From Moritella sp. PE36 (GTDB taxonomy: Bacteria > Pseudomonadota > Gammaproteobacteria > Enterobacterales > Moritellaceae): DNA of 64,000 nucleotides. The stretch lies in contig NZ_ABCQ01000004.1 of the NCBI RefSeq assembly GCF_000170855.1, forward strand, positions 121,748 through 185,747, written 5' to 3'. Below the pieces are notes generated by a model. The model was not told the origin of the DNA and did not search any database. It worked only from the letters and a program-made list of their open reading frames with translations. The position numbers and the translations under genes were made by a program. This document shows, piece after piece, positions 1 through 9,048 of the stretch. Position 1 is the stretch's first letter; each line of letters begins with the position of its first letter.

Positions 1-340
1 GTGCGCCTAATGTCATATACACAGACACAGAGAAGACCACTAAGAATATAACACCAGCAAGCCAGATAAATGGTGAATTAGCGGTACTTACTGCCCTCAC
101 TTTCTCATCAACAACGTCATCTAATAGACCACGTTGCATTTCATCAATAAACTCTTCGCTTTTGTCTAACAACCCCTGATCTTCATCGTCAACCAATTCG
201 CTAATACGACTTTTATACAGGTCTTTGTTTAGTTGGTCTCTTGTCGCGCCTGTTAACTTGTTCTCACCCGTAACAGGGATAACAAATGCCAGCGCGGCAA
301 CGATCACCAATACAATACTTACTATCCAAAATAACAACAT
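1..340 (-). CDS. ccmI: CcmI, N-terminal part (runs off the left edge)
   Basis: Cytochrome c maturation subunit that, in the family, presents apocytochrome to the CcmFH haem ligase. Translating back from the ATG at 340 gives an N-terminal membrane helix, a charged periplasm/cytoplasm loop rich in Asp and Glu (DDEDQGLLDKSEEF) and a second membrane helix just before the window edge, which is the CcmI/CycH N-terminal plan. The ATG lies one base after the ccmH stop, so it is the next gene of the ccm operon. The rest of the protein, including any TPR region, lies outside the window. The call rests on topology and position, since most of the sequence is missing. Confidence 0.8.
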   Translation of the reverse strand, partial: MLLFWIVSIVLVIVAALAFVIPVTGENKLTGATRDQLNKDLYKSRISELVDDEDQGLLDKSEEFIDEMQRGLLDDVVDEKVRAVSTANSPFIWLAGVIFLVVFSVSVYMTLGA

Positions 341-341
341 G

Positions 342-809
342 CTATTTCTCGCTATCCTTTAAAATTCTGGCCAAACGGTCTTTCTCCGCACCCGTTAACT
401 CATCATCGCGTTCATCAGTTTCAACACTGACTTTACGACGACTGTTACGAACAATAATCAGACCACCAAATAATACAAATAAACCAGGACCAACCCATAA
501 AATGGCAGTGCCTAAGGTTACTGGCGGTTTGTATAAAACAAAGTTGCCAAATCGATCAATCCAGTAAGTAACAATCTGATCTTCATTCTGACCTTCGGTC
601 ACCATATTATAGGTTTTTTGACGCATGTCTTTGGCAATTGAGGCATTTGAATCAGCAAGATTATTGTTTTGACATTTAGGGCAGCGTAACTCTGCCGTTA
701 AGGTTCTAAACAGGGCTTCTTGTTCTTCAGTCTCAAAGTCATAGACATCAATGACCGCAGCAGCACTGAAACTGAACATTAAAGTCATTAATACGAATAA
801 TTTTTTCAT
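342..809 (-). CDS. ccmH: CcmH, thioredoxin-like apocytochrome reductase of cytochrome c maturation
   Basis: Periplasmic, membrane-anchored thiol-disulphide protein that keeps the CXXCH cysteines of apocytochrome c reduced for haem attachment. A signal peptide ends near residue 18, the family motif LRCPKCQ gives the redox pair C43/C46, followed by NNNLADSNASIAKDMR, and one membrane helix spans about 104-122 before a charged tail. At 155 residues it is the short CcmH form (as when CcmI is a separate protein), not the long fused form of E. coli. It sits between ccmG (9-bp gap) and ccmI. Confidence 0.96.
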   Translation of the reverse strand: MKKLFVLMTLMFSFSAAAVIDVYDFETEEQEALFRTLTAELRCPKCQNNNLADSNASIAKDMRQKTYNMVTEGQNEDQIVTYWIDRFGNFVLYKPPVTLGTAILWVGPGLFVLFGGLIIVRNSRRKVSVETDERDDELTGAEKDRLARILKDSEK

Positions 810-818
810 TTTAAATCC

Positions 819-1367
819 TTATTTCAACTGCTCATAAACAGCTTTCAGCTCACCATTCCAATTACGCGGGTTGATATCCCCTACGTGCTTGAATTGAATA
901 ATGCCTTTGCTGTCGATAAAAAAGGTTTCAGGCGCGCCGTAAACACCCAGATCAAGACCTAACATGCCATCAGGATCAAAAAGACTGATCTTGTATGGGT
1001 TATCTAGTTCTTCTAACCATCTTAGCGCTTTTTTGCGATCGTCTTTGTAATTCATACCGACAATGTAAACACCGTCTTCAGCAAGTTCATTTAAGTACTT
1101 ATGCTCGGCATAACAGGTTGGGCACCACGTTGCCCATACATTTAACAGCATAGGTTTACCTGACAATACACTTTTATCGTGCTGTAGCTCAGGTTCAACT
1201 AAATCGTTCAATGCAAACTCAGGAACAGGTCGACCAATAAAGGTCGACTCTAAAACGGTAGCGTCACGAAATAAGCCAATGTAAAGGAAAATAGACACAC
1301 ACAAAAATATGATCAAGGGTATGAGTCGTGTCATTAACTGTTTCTTTTTTTTCACATCATTAGTCAT
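819..1367 (-). CDS. ccmG: CcmG/DsbE, thiol:disulphide interchange protein
   Basis: Membrane-tethered periplasmic thioredoxin that passes electrons from DsbD to CcmH/apocytochrome c. A short basic cytoplasmic N-terminus is followed by a membrane anchor (about residues 15-32) and a thioredoxin fold with active site WCPTC (C82, C85) and the GAPETFFID cis-proline segment typical of DsbE. Length (182) matches the family. It is read with ccmF upstream (14-bp gap) and ccmH downstream. Confidence 0.97.
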   Translation of the reverse strand: MTNDVKKKKQLMTRLIPLIIFLCVSIFLYIGLFRDATVLESTFIGRPVPEFALNDLVEPELQHDKSVLSGKPMLLNVWATWCPTCYAEHKYLNELAEDGVYIVGMNYKDDRKKALRWLEELDNPYKISLFDPDGMLGLDLGVYGAPETFFIDSKGIIQFKHVGDINPRNWNGELKAVYEQLK

Positions 1368-1381
1368 TATTCTGGTCCTAA

Positions 1382-3346
1382 TTATTGTGCTTTCGCTACA
1401 CGTTTGTTCACAAAACGATAACGACGATCAGATACAGCTAACAAACCACCGATAGACATAACCAAACCGCCCCACCAGATGAAACGAATAAATGGTTCGT
1501 AATAAATACGAATTGCCCATGAGTCATCTTCTAACTGCTCACCAAGTGCGATGTAAAGGTCACGTGTTACACCCCAATCAATCGCGGCTTCAGTCATTGG
1601 CATACTGCGCTGTGCGAAATAGCTACGTTTTTCTGCGTGCATAACAGTTTCAAACTTACCGTTTTTACTGATATTAAATACCGCTTTATAACCATCGTAG
1701 TTCGAGCCATTGGCTTCACCAATACGCTCGAATTCGAATAAGTAATCAGCAAAGACGACTTCATCGCCCGGTACCATACGTATGTCTTTTTCAATTTTGT
1801 AATTCTGTGTTGCAGAAATACCAATCAACATCATCGCTAGGCCAACGTGACCCAGTACCATAGCCCAATGACTACGTCCAAGTTTCGTTACACCAGAAGC
1901 AAAGCTATGACGATGAGTCGCACGTATATAGACTTCGATCGAACTGGTGATAATCACCCAGAATGCGAGTGCAAAACCAACAACAGCAACAATTTTTATC
2001 TTATCCGCAAAGATTGCAGGTAGTGCAACCGCTAACACAATACTTGCTACAGCACTTACCGCTAACTGGATAAACAATGGGCGTAAGTCTGCCTCTTGTT
2101 TCTTCCAGCGTAATAACGGTGCGATACCCAGTGCGATTGCAAACGGGATCATGATATAGAAGAAAATATTATTAAAGAATGGTACACCGATTGAAATCGA
2201 GCCCATACCCAGTTCTTTATGTACCAGTGGTAACAAGGTACCAATCAGTACAACTAATAACGCTGCAATTAATAATACATTGTTCATTAACAAGAAGGTT
2301 TCTCGAGAGAACAAGCTGTATTTACCACGGCTCTTAATTTCTGAACCTTTCACTGCATAAAGCAGTAATGAACCACCAACAACCGCAATTAAGAAGGCTA
2401 GAATAAACAAACCACGTGCAGGATCAGAGGCGAACGCATGCACAGAGACCAGTACACCCGAACGAACTAAGAAAGTACCCAATAGACTTAAACTAAATGC
2501 CGAAATCGATAATAGAACGGTCCATGATTTAAATACACCACGTTTTTCACTTACCGCCAGCGAATGAATCAATGCTGTGCCAGCAAGCCAAGGCATAAAT
2601 GATGAATTTTCTACTGGATCCCAGAACCACCAACCGCCCCAGCCGAGTTCATAATAAGCCCACCAACTACCCAGTGCGATACCTGCAGTTAGGAATACCC
2701 AAGCAACCAGCGTCCAAGGACGTGACCAACGCGCCCATGCAGAATCAAGGCGACCAGCCATTAATGCCGCAATAGCAAAAGAGAAAGCAACAGAGAAACC
2801 AACATAACCCATGTATAACATCGGGGGATGGAAAATCAAGCCAACATCTTGTAGCAATGGATTTAAGTCGTTACCGTCAAGCGGTAAGTAAGGCAAAGTA
2901 CGATCAAATGGATTTGACGTTAACAAGATAAACAAGTTAAAACCAATCGCAATCATACCCATCACAGCAAGTACGCGAGCCAGTGCAATCTTAGGAATAC
3001 CACGGCTAAATATTGCAACCGCGGCAGTCCAAATAGCTAAGGTTAAAGACCAAAGTAATAATGATCCTTCATGACCACCCCATACCGCAGAGATTTTATA
3101 CTGTATCGGTAATAATGAATTGGAGTTAGTTGCTACATAACCAACTGAAAAATCATCAGTCGCAAATGCGTAAGCTAAAATTACAAATGAAAGACTCATT
3201 AGCAATAATTGCATAATGGCTAATGGTTTAGCACTATTAATCATGCCAGGATGATTAATCTTTGCGCCTATAAGTGGATAAATTGCCAGCAAGAACGACA
3301 ACGCCGTTGCGACAATTAAACTAAAATGTCCAATCTCAGGGATCAT
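1382..3346 (-). CDS. ccmF: CcmF, haem lyase core subunit
   Basis: Large polytopic membrane protein that, with CcmH, ligates haem to apocytochrome c. The tryptophan-rich WWD signature WGGWWFWDP is at residues 236-244, inside a periplasmic loop between hydrophobic helices, with the expected HPPMLYMGY segment near 173-181. The 654-residue length is normal and about 15 hydrophobic segments can be traced. Located between ccmE and ccmG. Confidence 0.98.
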   Translation of the reverse strand: MIPEIGHFSLIVATALSFLLAIYPLIGAKINHPGMINSAKPLAIMQLLLMSLSFVILAYAFATDDFSVGYVATNSNSLLPIQYKISAVWGGHEGSLLLWSLTLAIWTAAVAIFSRGIPKIALARVLAVMGMIAIGFNLFILLTSNPFDRTLPYLPLDGNDLNPLLQDVGLIFHPPMLYMGYVGFSVAFSFAIAALMAGRLDSAWARWSRPWTLVAWVFLTAGIALGSWWAYYELGWGGWWFWDPVENSSFMPWLAGTALIHSLAVSEKRGVFKSWTVLLSISAFSLSLLGTFLVRSGVLVSVHAFASDPARGLFILAFLIAVVGGSLLLYAVKGSEIKSRGKYSLFSRETFLLMNNVLLIAALLVVLIGTLLPLVHKELGMGSISIGVPFFNNIFFYIMIPFAIALGIAPLLRWKKQEADLRPLFIQLAVSAVASIVLAVALPAIFADKIKIVAVVGFALAFWVIITSSIEVYIRATHRHSFASGVTKLGRSHWAMVLGHVGLAMMLIGISATQNYKIEKDIRMVPGDEVVFADYLFEFERIGEANGSNYDGYKAVFNISKNGKFETVMHAEKRSYFAQRSMPMTEAAIDWGVTRDLYIALGEQLEDDSWAIRIYYEPFIRFIWWGGLVMSIGGLLAVSDRRYRFVNKRVAKAQ

Positions 3347-3357
3347 TACAAACTACC

Positions 3358-3837
3358 TTATTTAGTTTCGTTACCGTATTCTGGTTTCATATGCTTAATA
3401 CCTTTGATTGCTTCTGCAACTTCAGATGGCATATATTCTTCGTCATGTTTAGCGAGTACTTCAGTCGCCGTTATAACGTTTGCTGATTTCAATACACCTT
3501 GAGCAACAATACCCTGCCCCTCACGGAATAAATCCGGTAAAATACCTTCATATTCCAGTGTTACCAGACCACCGCCATCATCACTGAGTACAAAGCGAAC
3601 TTTAAGATCTTCCAGATTACGTTTGACCGTACCCGGCATCACTAAGCCACCAATACGTAAACGCTGACCAATTTCAGGTTTGACTTTATCTTCACCTAAA
3701 CCTTCAATGAGCTGTGTTGGGGTATAGAATAAATCAATGTTCTGCTTTAACGCGTAAAGAACAAGGCCAGTAACACTACCTAAACCAATGATAATCACCA
3801 GTGCGATAGATAAGCGTTTTTTACGTCTTGGGTTCAT
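3358..3837 (-). CDS. ccmE: CcmE, periplasmic haem chaperone
   Basis: Binds haem covalently through a histidine and hands it to CcmF. Basic N-terminus, one membrane anchor (about 9-29), an OB-fold domain, and the haem-binding motif LAKHDEEY, giving H131 and Y135, which correspond to the E. coli H130/Y134 pair. Normal length of 159 residues. The start overlaps the end of ccmD by 4 bp, implying coupled translation. Confidence 0.98.
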   Translation of the reverse strand: MNPRRKKRLSIALVIIIGLGSVTGLVLYALKQNIDLFYTPTQLIEGLGEDKVKPEIGQRLRIGGLVMPGTVKRNLEDLKVRFVLSDDGGGLVTLEYEGILPDLFREGQGIVAQGVLKSANVITATEVLAKHDEEYMPSEVAEAIKGIKHMKPEYGNETK

Positions 3838-4040
3838 AGCGTATTCTCCATTTTTTCAGCAGCACGCATACGCTCGATACGCTGATGCTTATTTTTAATT
3901 TCTTGAATAATTTGGCTACGTTTGACAATCGTAGCAACGGTTAATGAGCCTAATGCCAACACGCTAAAAGCTACCGCGAGCCAGACATAAAAACCGTAAC
4001 CACCCATTGCTAAAAAAGCTGAAAAGCTATCAAATTGCAT
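3834..4040 (-). CDS. ccmD: CcmD, small membrane subunit
   Basis: Single-helix protein needed to release holo-CcmE from the CcmABCD complex. The sequence begins [20 protein letters not shown], the usual CcmD opening, followed by one membrane helix (about 14-38) and a basic coiled tail. The 68 residues match the family. It lies directly after ccmC (1-bp gap) and overlaps ccmE. Confidence 0.95.
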   Translation of the reverse strand: MQFDSFSAFLAMGGYGFYVWLAVAFSVLALGSLTVATIVKRSQIIQEIKNKHQRIERMRAAEKMENTL

Positions 4041-4041
4041 G

Positions 4042-4782
4042 TTACTTGTCCTCGATAAATAATTCTTTCACCCAAGGTCTGTGCGACTCACGGGTAATTA
4101 ATTCATTTCTAAAGCGCATCAAGGTCAAGGTACCAAACAGTAAACCAAAGCCTAATAAATTAATCAGTAAAGGCCATAGCATATCGGTATCCATTGACGG
4201 TTTACCGAATTTACTAATTGTGGCTTTTTGGTGTAGTGTATTCCACCATTCAACTGAGTAATGAATAATTGGTAGGTTAATAACACCCACTAAGGCAAGG
4301 ATACCAGCAGCACGACCCGCTAACAGCTTGTCGCTAAACGCACCATAAATGGCAATAACGCCAAGGTATAAAAATAATAGAATAAGTTCAGATGTTAAAC
4401 GCGCATCCCATACCCACCAAGCACCCCACATAGGTTTACCCCATACAGCACCAGTGAACAAGGCGATTGCGGTAAAGACAGCACCAATTGGCGCAATCGC
4501 AGCAACCGCCATATCTGCCATTTTCAATTGCCAAACCAGACCAATAAACGCAGCAATAGCCATGCTAAAATAAGCGCCCATAGACAAGGAGGCAGCAGGT
4601 ACATGCAGATAGATAATACGGAAACTATCTCCTTGTTGATAATCAGCGGGCGCAAATGCAAAACCCCAAATCATTCCGATGCTCAGTGATACCGCACTAA
4701 ATAGTGCAAACCAAGGCAGCATTTTACCAGCTAAGTTATAACTTTTTTCTGGTTTTGCATAAGGATGGAGCCATTTCCACAT
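4042..4782 (-). CDS. ccmC: CcmC, haem-handling protein of cytochrome c maturation
   Basis: Integral membrane protein that loads haem onto CcmE. It carries the WWD motif WGAWWVWDARLT at residues 119-130 and the flanking conserved histidines (HVPAA near 60; IIHYSVEWWNTLH further on). I chose the ATG at 4782 (protein starting MWKWLHPYAKP) because E. coli CcmC begins MWK and an AGAG purine stretch precedes this codon. A start ten codons upstream is open but has no family support. Six hydrophobic segments are visible. Confidence 0.96.
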   Translation of the reverse strand: MWKWLHPYAKPEKSYNLAGKMLPWFALFSAVSLSIGMIWGFAFAPADYQQGDSFRIIYLHVPAASLSMGAYFSMAIAAFIGLVWQLKMADMAVAAIAPIGAVFTAIALFTGAVWGKPMWGAWWVWDARLTSELILLFLYLGVIAIYGAFSDKLLAGRAAGILALVGVINLPIIHYSVEWWNTLHQKATISKFGKPSMDTDMLWPLLINLLGFGLLFGTLTLMRFRNELITRESHRPWVKELFIEDK

Positions 4783-4867
4783 ATTAAACTCTCTACATAA
4801 ATAACGGCTCAATTATATGAACCTTAACAATGATTGAAACTAACTTTACTTATCTTTAACTAACGAT

Positions 4868-5536
4868 TTAACTCAGGCTAACCCGTAATGAGGCCGCGAT
4901 GGCAAACGGTGATAAAGTAACCGATGCTGCGAGCATCGCGCCTAAAATAGCCACTGGGCCAGCATACGATACACCAAAGCTTGCCGCATCAATGGCACTG
5001 GTTGCAAAAATCAATACTGGAATAAATAACGGTAAGATCAGCAGGCTCAGTAATACGCCACCTTTACGTAAGCCAACCGTCAAGGCCACACCAATCGCAC
5101 CAACAAAACTCAGTACTGGCGTGCCGAGTAACAAGGTAATGAAAGTCGCCATGAAGGTATTCGCATCTAATGATAAAAATACCGCTAACAAAGGTGATAC
5201 AAATAAAATGGGTAAACCAGTCAGCAGCCAATGCGCAACAACCTTAGCAGTAACAATCACCCCTAATGGTGTGTTTGTTAACATTAACTGTTCTAACGAA
5301 CCATCCAGAAAGTCATCACGGAATAACCGTTCCATCGACAACAGTGCCGATAATAAAGCTGCAACCCAGATAACGCCTGGCGCAATACGCAATAATAAGT
5401 TTGGCTCTGGACCAATGCCTAATGGAAACAGCATTATCACGATAATAAAAAACCACAGTGGATTTAAAATATCTGATTTACGACGAAAAGCCGTGATTAA
5501 TTCACGCTTTATCACCTGTATAAAAACAGCAAACAT
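4868..5536 (-). CDS. ccmB: CcmB, membrane subunit of the CcmAB ABC transporter
   Basis: Membrane partner of CcmA; the CcmAB ATPase drives release of haem-loaded CcmE from CcmC. The protein is 222 residues with six hydrophobic segments and the typical start FAVFIQVIKRELITAFRRKSD followed by NPLWFFIIV. It starts 2 bp from the ccmA stop and is followed by ccmC after 85 bp. A 217-codon open frame on the opposite strand is a shadow with no motifs. Confidence 0.96.
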   Translation of the reverse strand: MFAVFIQVIKRELITAFRRKSDILNPLWFFIIVIMLFPLGIGPEPNLLLRIAPGVIWVAALLSALLSMERLFRDDFLDGSLEQLMLTNTPLGVIVTAKVVAHWLLTGLPILFVSPLLAVFLSLDANTFMATFITLLLGTPVLSFVGAIGVALTVGLRKGGVLLSLLILPLFIPVLIFATSAIDAASFGVSYAGPVAILGAMLAASVTLSPFAIAASLRVSLS

Positions 5537-5537
5537 A

Positions 5538-6170
5538 TTAATACTCAGTTAAGTGTTGACGGGTTAAGGTGATCTTACGTAAACGTCCTGCTGAGAACTG
5601 TAGATCTTGATGCGTAGTCAAAATAACGCTACCACCATTATCGGCATGCGCTAAAAATAAACGCTCTAATACTTTCACGCCATTTTTATCAATCGCAGTA
5701 AAAGGCTCATCAAGGATCCACAACTTTTTATCCGTCAGCCATAAACGCGCTAAAGCAATACGACGTTGCTGTCCGGCTGAAAGGTGACAAGCTAATTGAT
5801 CTTCATAACCAGCAAGGCCGACTTGTGCAAGCGCGTCCCAAACTTTCTCTTTGGCGACAGCTTTATGCATTGCATGGTAAAAAAATAGATTTTCAAAAGC
5901 GGTCAGTTCTGCTTTTACACCCGGTAAATGACCGAGATAGAGAAGGTCTTGATGATAGCTTTCACGATCATCTAATGTATCCGTTTGCTGCCAAAGAATA
6001 TGACCATCGGCTGGTGATGAGAGTCCGGCCAATAGACGCAGTAAGCTTGTTTTGCCTACCCCATTTGGGCCTTCAACTTGGATCATTTCACCTGCAGATA
6101 CGGTGAAACTGAGTTCAGAAAATAACACGGTATCTTCGCGTATACAGCTTAATTTAACAACTTCTAACAT
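5538..6170 (-). CDS. ccmA: CcmA, ATP-binding subunit of the haem-maturation ABC transporter
   Basis: Cytoplasmic ATPase of the CcmABCDE complex. Walker A GPNGVGKT is at residues 34-41, the ABC signature is LSAGQQRR, Walker B is KKLWILDEP, and an H-loop follows at ILTTHQ. I used the ATG at 6170 (MLEVVKLSC), which has a GGAAG stretch upstream and fits CcmA length. An in-frame start 14 codons earlier adds a segment absent from the family. First gene of the ccm operon. Confidence 0.96.
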   Translation of the reverse strand: MLEVVKLSCIREDTVLFSELSFTVSAGEMIQVEGPNGVGKTSLLRLLAGLSSPADGHILWQQTDTLDDRESYHQDLLYLGHLPGVKAELTAFENLFFYHAMHKAVAKEKVWDALAQVGLAGYEDQLACHLSAGQQRRIALARLWLTDKKLWILDEPFTAIDKNGVKVLERLFLAHADNGGSVILTTHQDLQFSAGRLRKITLTRQHLTEY

Positions 6171-6256
6171 ATTTTGTATTCTTCCAGCATCAACCTGCAA
6201 GAATGTTAACATATTCCAGCTTTAAGCATAATTAAGCAACATCAAATAACTGGTCG

Positions 6257-6262
6257 ATTATA
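6257..6262 (-). promoter_or_regulatory. Possible -10 box (TATAAT) for the ccm operon
   Basis: A perfect TATAAT reads toward ccmA in the gap between the DUF2802 gene and ccmA. No convincing -35 box lies 16-18 bp before it, so this is only a candidate. Confidence 0.3.
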
Positions 6263-6273
6263 GGGAATAAATG

Positions 6274-6687
6274 TTATTTTTTATGGAAGTTTAGTAATAA
6301 TTCCGCTTCTGCACGTGGTAGTTCGCACTCACGCATGATTTCATCAAGGCTTGCGCCTAATTCAACTAGCTTCACAGCCCGCGTATAAAAACGGCTATCA
6401 GGATCTTGCTGCTCGTGCGTGGTCATCTCTTCTTTCATTTCATCTTGTTGAAACTTAGTTTGCTGTAATTCCGATGCCACACCCTGAATTGCACCGCCAA
6501 GATTAATATTTGATGTGCTTAGCTCAATGATGCGTTTTTGCAGTGACTCTCTTGATTTAGATAAGTCTTTAAGCAGTAAACTATGTGTTGCCTGCAATTT
6601 AGTTAACTTACGGAATAATACAACGCAACCAATAACCGCGGCAATCGCGACAGTCAGCGCAGCACCAGACAAAATCAAAGCAAGCAT
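6274..6687 (-). CDS. DUF2802 membrane-anchored protein downstream of cheW
   Basis: Protein of unknown function that follows cheW in vibrios and relatives. One N-terminal membrane helix (about 1-25), a basic, heptad-like coiled segment (about 28-90), and a C-terminal DUF2802 domain with RFYTRAVKLVELGASLDEIMRECELPRAEAELL, which looks like a small helix-turn-helix fold. I chose the ATG at 6687, with AAGGA 7 nt upstream. The longer open frame (to 6738) would run through a terminator hairpin. The hairpin before it suggests expression partly apart from cheW. Confidence 0.85.
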   Translation of the reverse strand: MLALILSGAALTVAIAAVIGCVVLFRKLTKLQATHSLLLKDLSKSRESLQKRIIELSTSNINLGGAIQGVASELQQTKFQQDEMKEEMTTHEQQDPDSRFYTRAVKLVELGASLDEIMRECELPRAEAELLLNFHKK

Positions 6688-6716
6688 ATTGAGTCCTTCA
6701 ATAAAAAAAGCAATTA

Positions 6717-6751
6717 AAAAAAGCACTGTAACAATCATTACAGTGCTTTTC
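6717..6751 (-). terminator. Rho-independent terminator after cheW
   Basis: A perfect 13-bp inverted repeat (6719-6731 with 6738-6750, loop of 6) is followed on the minus strand by T-rich tracts. It lies between the cheW stop and the DUF2802 start and marks the end of the flhA-to-cheW transcript. Confidence 0.85.
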
Positions 6752-6773
6752 TAGATAGAAATTAGGATTTAAC

Positions 6774-7262
6774 TTATAAACCGCTTAATTCATCCCATTC
6801 GTCATCACTTAAAAACTTATTCAAATCAACAAGGATAAGCAATTCACCGTCACGGTTTGATACACCTTGGATAAATTGAGCGCTTTCATCAGTTCCTACA
6901 CTCGGAGCCATGTCGATTTCTGAAGAACGTAGATAGACGACTTCAGCAACACCATCAACAAGAATACCAATCACTTGTTTTTCGGCTTCGATGATAACGA
7001 TACGTGAATTCTCGCTCACTTCTGATGGCATCAAACCAAAACGAACACGGGTATCGATCACAGTCACGACATTACCACGTAAGTTAATGATACCAATTAC
7101 GTAGTTTGGTGCACCCGGCACTGGGGCAATTTCTGTATAACGTAATACTTCTTGTACTTGCATTACATTAATACCGTAGATTTCATTCTCTAACTTGAAT
7201 GTAACCCATTGTAGCACTTCATCTTCTGCTACATTTTCTACTAGGTTTCGAGACTGACTCAT
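6774..7262 (-). CDS. cheW: CheW, chemotaxis coupling protein
   Basis: Adaptor linking CheA to chemoreceptors in the array. At 162 residues it is a single CheW domain: LQWVTFKLENEIYGINV opens it, GAPNYVIGIINLRGNVVTVID is the central strand-loop region, and VDGVAEVV with a C-terminal GVSNRDGELLILVDL segment closes it. Last chemotaxis gene of the unit, 16 bp after parP, and followed by a strong terminator. Confidence 0.96.
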   Translation of the reverse strand: MSQSRNLVENVAEDEVLQWVTFKLENEIYGINVMQVQEVLRYTEIAPVPGAPNYVIGIINLRGNVVTVIDTRVRFGLMPSEVSENSRIVIIEAEKQVIGILVDGVAEVVYLRSSEIDMAPSVGTDESAQFIQGVSNRDGELLILVDLNKFLSDDEWDELSGL

Positions 7263-7278
7263 GTTTTATTTCCTTCTA

Positions 7279-8238
7279 CTATTGCCCATGAATATTGATG
7301 CCATTATCCAGCAATTTAATCATTTCGGTTACGTGTAATAATACGCACATGCGTGATTTAACCATGCCAGCTAACCAAGGTCGACTACCAGGTGTACTTC
7401 GCCATTTAATATCATTACTGTTTAAAGTTTCAGTACCATGCAGACTTTCACAGCCTAGTACCCAATTCGACTCACTTAGTTGGATCTGATATTTATAATC
7501 TATCTCGCCCATATTCTGCTCAGGCATAACCCATTGTGCAGTATCAACAACACTTAATTTTTGTTCACGGTGTTGCATGATACCTAAATACCAATCAGGT
7601 TTACCAAATAAACTGCTTACTATTTCAGTTTGGTGAATACCACCAAGCTCGGTCAGAGGCACTGCAAACATAACACCTGCGACCTCAAAAAACAGCGCTT
7701 GAAAGTGTTCTTCTAATTCAACATTTTGCCACGTAGGTGCCGCTTCGACGGTACTTTCTAATTCGGTGTCTGATTCTGGTATCGATGATGACGATAGCTC
7801 AATATCTGGCAACACCGTACTATCAGACTCTTCAGCAACAGTTACATCCGCTATAACCCGTTGTATCTCTTGCTCTCCTGCAGACACAGTACCAACCATA
7901 GTATCAATAACTGGTTCTGCAAGTACTTGTTCTGCTTGCAAATCTACTGACTGGGCATTATCTAAAACAGACAAGTCCATTTCTGCAAGGTCAATGTCAA
8001 TAACAGAGCCCAATAACAGGTCGAGCTCGGTTAAAGAACCCGAACTGTCTGGCTCAGGCATCTTAAAATCACTCAGTCCTTGAGGCGAAACAACCGACAA
8101 TAACGGTTTTAATTCAGCCTGAGCGGGCTCTGTAAGCGCCACTGTTAGCTCAGACTGTTTCAAGTTTTCAACCACTGGAACAGATAACATCGATGCAAAA
8201 TAATCATCTAAAGCTGTGTGTTTGTTATGCTTATCCAT
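7279..8238 (-). CDS. parP: ParP-like CheW-domain protein (polar chemotaxis array coupling)
   Basis: In Vibrio, ParP joins ParC and CheA to hold chemotaxis arrays at the cell pole. The N-terminal ~180 residues are acidic, Ser/Glu rich and low in complexity. The C-terminal ~140 residues (from HFQALFFEVAGVMFAVPL) form a CheW-like domain that includes KPDWYLGIMQHREQKLSVVD. I took the ATG at 8238 (MDKHNKHTALDDYF), preceded by AGGA and overlapping the parC stop by 8 bp. The longer frame would overlap parC much further. Identification rests on domain plan plus position between parC and cheW. Confidence 0.87.
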   Translation of the reverse strand: MDKHNKHTALDDYFASMLSVPVVENLKQSELTVALTEPAQAELKPLLSVVSPQGLSDFKMPEPDSSGSLTELDLLLGSVIDIDLAEMDLSVLDNAQSVDLQAEQVLAEPVIDTMVGTVSAGEQEIQRVIADVTVAEESDSTVLPDIELSSSSIPESDTELESTVEAAPTWQNVELEEHFQALFFEVAGVMFAVPLTELGGIHQTEIVSSLFGKPDWYLGIMQHREQKLSVVDTAQWVMPEQNMGEIDYKYQIQLSESNWVLGCESLHGTETLNSNDIKWRSTPGSRPWLAGMVKSRMCVLLHVTEMIKLLDNGINIHGQ

Positions 8239-9022
8239 ACATACGGTCCTGCTGCTTAATGCCTGCCAACAAGTCTTGTAATAATGCCCCATATGCAGCA
8301 ACACCACGGCTACTACGAGAATACATAGAAGGTGGCATATGCTTTAAACTGGCATTTCGAAATTGCGTATCTACAGGGATAACAGCACGCCATACATTCT
8401 GGCTATAGTTTTGTTGCAATGTCTGTAATGACACAATCGAAGCTTTAGTTCGGCGGTCAAACATAGTTGGGATCACTGTATAATGAAATTTATTTGTACA
8501 ACTGCGTTGCATAATTTCAAAGGTTTTAACCATACGGTCTAAACCTTTCAATGCTAAAAATTCCGTTTGCACAGGCACTAAAATTCGGTCACTGCTTGCC
8601 AGCGCATTCACCATCATCACCCCAAGTACAGGCGGACAATCGATAATAACAAAGTCATAATCACCCGACACTAAAGTGATAATATTTTTGAGAATAAGTC
8701 CCATACCATCACGATGACCGAGTGTTCTATCTAAAGTCGCCAGTGCCATCGTCGCAGGTAATAAATTAATACCGTTATAGGGTGTTTCAATCGTCGCATT
8801 ATGAACCAATTCAGCATCAAGCATAGGCGCGACAAAAAGATCAAACAATCCAACCGTTAAATCATCACAATCATAATTGAGATAACTCGTTAATGATGCG
8901 TGAGGGTCCGTATCGATTAATAATACGCGCTGCCCTTGCTCTGAAAGTAAACCTGCCAGAGTAATTGCAGTGGTTGTTTTTCCAACCCCGCCTTTTTGAT
9001 TAGCAACAGTCCAAACGTTCAA
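8231..9022 (-). CDS. parC: ParC, ParA-like ATPase for polar chemotaxis arrays
   Basis: Walker-type ATPase that localises chemotaxis proteins to the pole in Vibrio. The deviant Walker A motif KGGVGKTT is at residues 10-17, Walker A' VLLIDTDPHASLT follows, and FVIIDCPP is Walker B. The start is TTG at 9022 (translated MNVWTVANQKGG), with AGGG upstream; Vibrio ParC starts at the same place. At 263 residues it lacks the DNA-partition N-terminal extension, and no parB is nearby, so a chromosome-partition role is unlikely. Confidence 0.92.
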   Translation of the reverse strand: MNVWTVANQKGGVGKTTTAITLAGLLSEQGQRVLLIDTDPHASLTSYLNYDCDDLTVGLFDLFVAPMLDAELVHNATIETPYNGINLLPATMALATLDRTLGHRDGMGLILKNIITLVSGDYDFVIIDCPPVLGVMMVNALASSDRILVPVQTEFLALKGLDRMVKTFEIMQRSCTNKFHYTVIPTMFDRRTKASIVSLQTLQQNYSQNVWRAVIPVDTQFRNASLKHMPPSMYSRSSRGVAAYGALLQDLLAGIKQQDRMYG

Positions 9023-9048
9023 CTTTACCCTACCTTATCTGCATGTCG

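Noticed and set aside
4899..5552. 217-codon open frame opposite ccmB
   Set aside because: No motif, no ribosome-binding site, and it is the exact antisense of a well-conserved membrane gene.
8231..9022. Chromosome or plasmid partition ParA
   Set aside because: No parB or parS-like repeats nearby, short N-terminus, and the position between cheB and parP is that of chemotaxis ParC.
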